From NCBI GenBank assembly GCA_003164255.1, contig PLST01000602.1, positions 8,196 through 13,849 on the forward strand: a stretch of 5,654 bases of DNA, written 5' to 3'. The translations under genes were made by a program, and so were the position numbers. Under the pieces are notes generated by a model. That model did no database searches and was not told the origin of the DNA. It saw only the letters and a list, made by a program, of their open reading frames with translations. Shown in pieces: positions 5,147 to 5,654 of this stretch (its first letter is position 1; the number at the start of each line of letters is the position of its first letter). Origin of the DNA: Acidobacteriaceae bacterium (GTDB taxonomy: Bacteria; Acidobacteriota; Terriglobia; Terriglobales; Acidobacteriaceae).

Positions 5147-5296
5147 ATGCTCTGGACAATCATCGTCGTTCTTGTGGTTTTGTGGCTGCTGGGATTCTCC
5201 CTCCATATCGGCGGAGCCCTGATTCACCTTTTGATCGTTGTGGCAGTCATCATGCTGATCTTCAACCTGATAAGTGGAAGCAGGCGCGCGTTGTGA
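5147..5296 (+). CDS. DUF5670 (lmo0937-type) small membrane protein
   Basis: A 49-residue very hydrophobic protein matching the lmo0937/DUF5670 family pattern: MLWTIIVVLVVLWLLGFSLH, then IGGALIHLLIVVAVIMLIFNLI and a basic end SGSRRAL. Two membrane helices are expected, at about 3-17 and 23-42, joined by a short turn with His and two Gly. These proteins occur widely in bacteria, often near stress genes such as csbD, but their function is unknown. The start is well supported by AAGGAG with a 6-nt spacer, and the length is as usual for the family. It is divergent from the secreted-protein gene. No T-rich terminator follows; a weak bulged stem (TCGCC 5304-5308 with GGCGA 5314-5318) lies just after the TGA. 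Confidence 0.88.
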   Translation: MLWTIIVVLVVLWLLGFSLHIGGALIHLLIVVAVIMLIFNLISGSRRAL

Positions 5297-5463
5297 TTCC
5301 CGGTCGCCGAAGAGGCGATCCTGCGTTGGAGCTGACCAAGGACGTGGTGATTGAGACTTGACATGAGACTCCGGCACCCGCAAATCAGCCAATTCTGTGT
5401 GGTTTGAGCCGGACACCTGCGAATTGACCAGCAATCATCTTCTAAAGCGAAGTTTGCCATTCC

Positions 5464-5490
5464 GCGCTGTGACAGATTTAGTCGCAGCGC
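5464..5490. other. 10-bp stem-loop in intergenic DNA
   Basis: GCGCTGTGAC (5464-5473) pairs with GTCGCAGCGC (5481-5490): nine Watson-Crick pairs and one T-G wobble around a 7-nt loop AGATTTA. It lies 168 bp after the DUF5670 stop and 133 bp before the next start. No T-tract follows on either strand, so it may be a processed 3' end, a Rho-type structure or part of an RNA rather than a classical terminator. Confidence 0.5.
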
Positions 5491-5589
5491 CCCCGCGTCC
5501 TTGCCGGAATGTGCAATTGTGAACAGACCGAATGCTGCCAGTAAAGCCTTAAATGGTTGGAAGGGAAATCCAGAATGGAAATCCCGACT

Positions 5590-5617
5590 TAACTCCGTCA
5601 GCGCGGAGTTACTGGAG
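5590..5617 (+). promoter_or_regulatory. perfect 8-bp hairpin just upstream of the Shine-Dalgarno of the last gene
   Basis: TAACTCCG (5590-5597) and CGGAGTTA (5604-5611) are exact reverse complements with a TCAGCG loop. GGAG (5614-5617) begins 2 nt after the stem, and the ATG follows at 5623. The left arm contains CTCC, which could alternatively pair with the GGAG of the Shine-Dalgarno; a translational on/off switch or an operator is therefore possible. Confidence 0.5.
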
Positions 5618-5622
5618 CAGAA

Positions 5623-5654
5623 ATGAAAAAGGTCCTGATTTTCCTTTTTGCCGC
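5623..5654 (+). CDS. start of a probable exported protein (3' end outside window)
   Basis: Only ten codons are visible: MKKVLIFLFA. Two lysines followed by a hydrophobic run are the usual beginning of a signal peptide or membrane anchor. GGAG at 5614-5617 with a 5-nt spacer supports the ATG. Nothing can be said of its function. Confidence 0.7.
   Translation, partial: MKKVLIFLFA

Larger units (their letters stand above)
5297..5622. other. 326-bp non-coding stretch with hairpins and short direct repeats
   Basis: I see no convincing gene here on either strand. It holds a weak bulged stem at 5302-5321; an imperfect direct repeat (5371-5391 and 5409-5430) whose differences by eye are nearly all transitions; a strong hairpin at 5464-5490; two copies of GGAAATCC (5564-5571, 5577-5584); and a perfect hairpin at 5590-5611 just before the next gene. 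A TTGACA hexamer at 5358-5363 has no good -10 partner at 16-18 bp. Confidence 0.6.

Noticed and set aside
5358..5363. TTGACA as a -35 element for the right-edge gene
   Set aside because: No -10-like hexamer lies 16-18 bp downstream and it is about 260 bp from the start codon.

Overview
The window looks like chromosomal sequence from a Gram-negative, moderately GC-rich bacterium, most likely a member of the Acidobacteriota (class Terriglobia). This is inferred by eye from gene content: an MCE protein carrying an OmpA-like C-terminal domain, a YqaA-like VTT protein with the 'LDSS-x-PLP' style motif, a tyrosine/glycine-rich secreted protein, a CsbD-like protein and a DUF5670 (lmo0937-type) mini-membrane protein. 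No rRNA or tRNA gene was seen to confirm it. I see no insertion sequence, integrase, CRISPR array or phage gene.

Left part (1-1712, + strand): the end of an Mla-type lipid-transport operon. It holds the C-terminal third of an MlaF-like ATPase, then an MlaD-like MCE protein whose ribosome-binding site overlaps the ATPase stop codon, then a 59-residue His-rich single-pass membrane protein that begins 28 bp later. The permease (MlaE) is not in view and would lie upstream. Together these genes would move phospholipid between the inner and outer membranes; the OmpA-like tail of the MCE protein may contact the cell wall.

Middle (1840-3833): a VTT/DedA-family membrane protein (+) and an Nramp-related metal transporter (-) run tail to tail, and their stop codons share one CTAG tetranucleotide. 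The Nramp protein has DPSG instead of DPGN in TM1 and a Ser in place of the metal-binding Met of TM6. Its apparent start is an unusual TTG lying inside the loop of an 8-bp perfect inverted repeat. The 244 bp upstream of it hold several further inverted repeats, including two overlapping hairpins that cannot form together. This structured, unexplained leader is the most interesting part of the window.

Right part (4078-5654): a small envelope/stress-type neighbourhood. A CsbD-like gene and a secreted Tyr/Gly-rich protein lie on the - strand. Divergent from them on the + strand are a 49-residue DUF5670 membrane protein and, at the right edge, the first ten codons of a probable exported protein. 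The non-coding stretches here are rich in perfect hairpins, several abutting Shine-Dalgarno sequences; none is followed by a T-tract, so they are not classical intrinsic terminators.

Overall the protein-coding content is recognisable. The novelty, if any, lies in the structured intergenic elements, and those claims rest on hand-found base pairing only.
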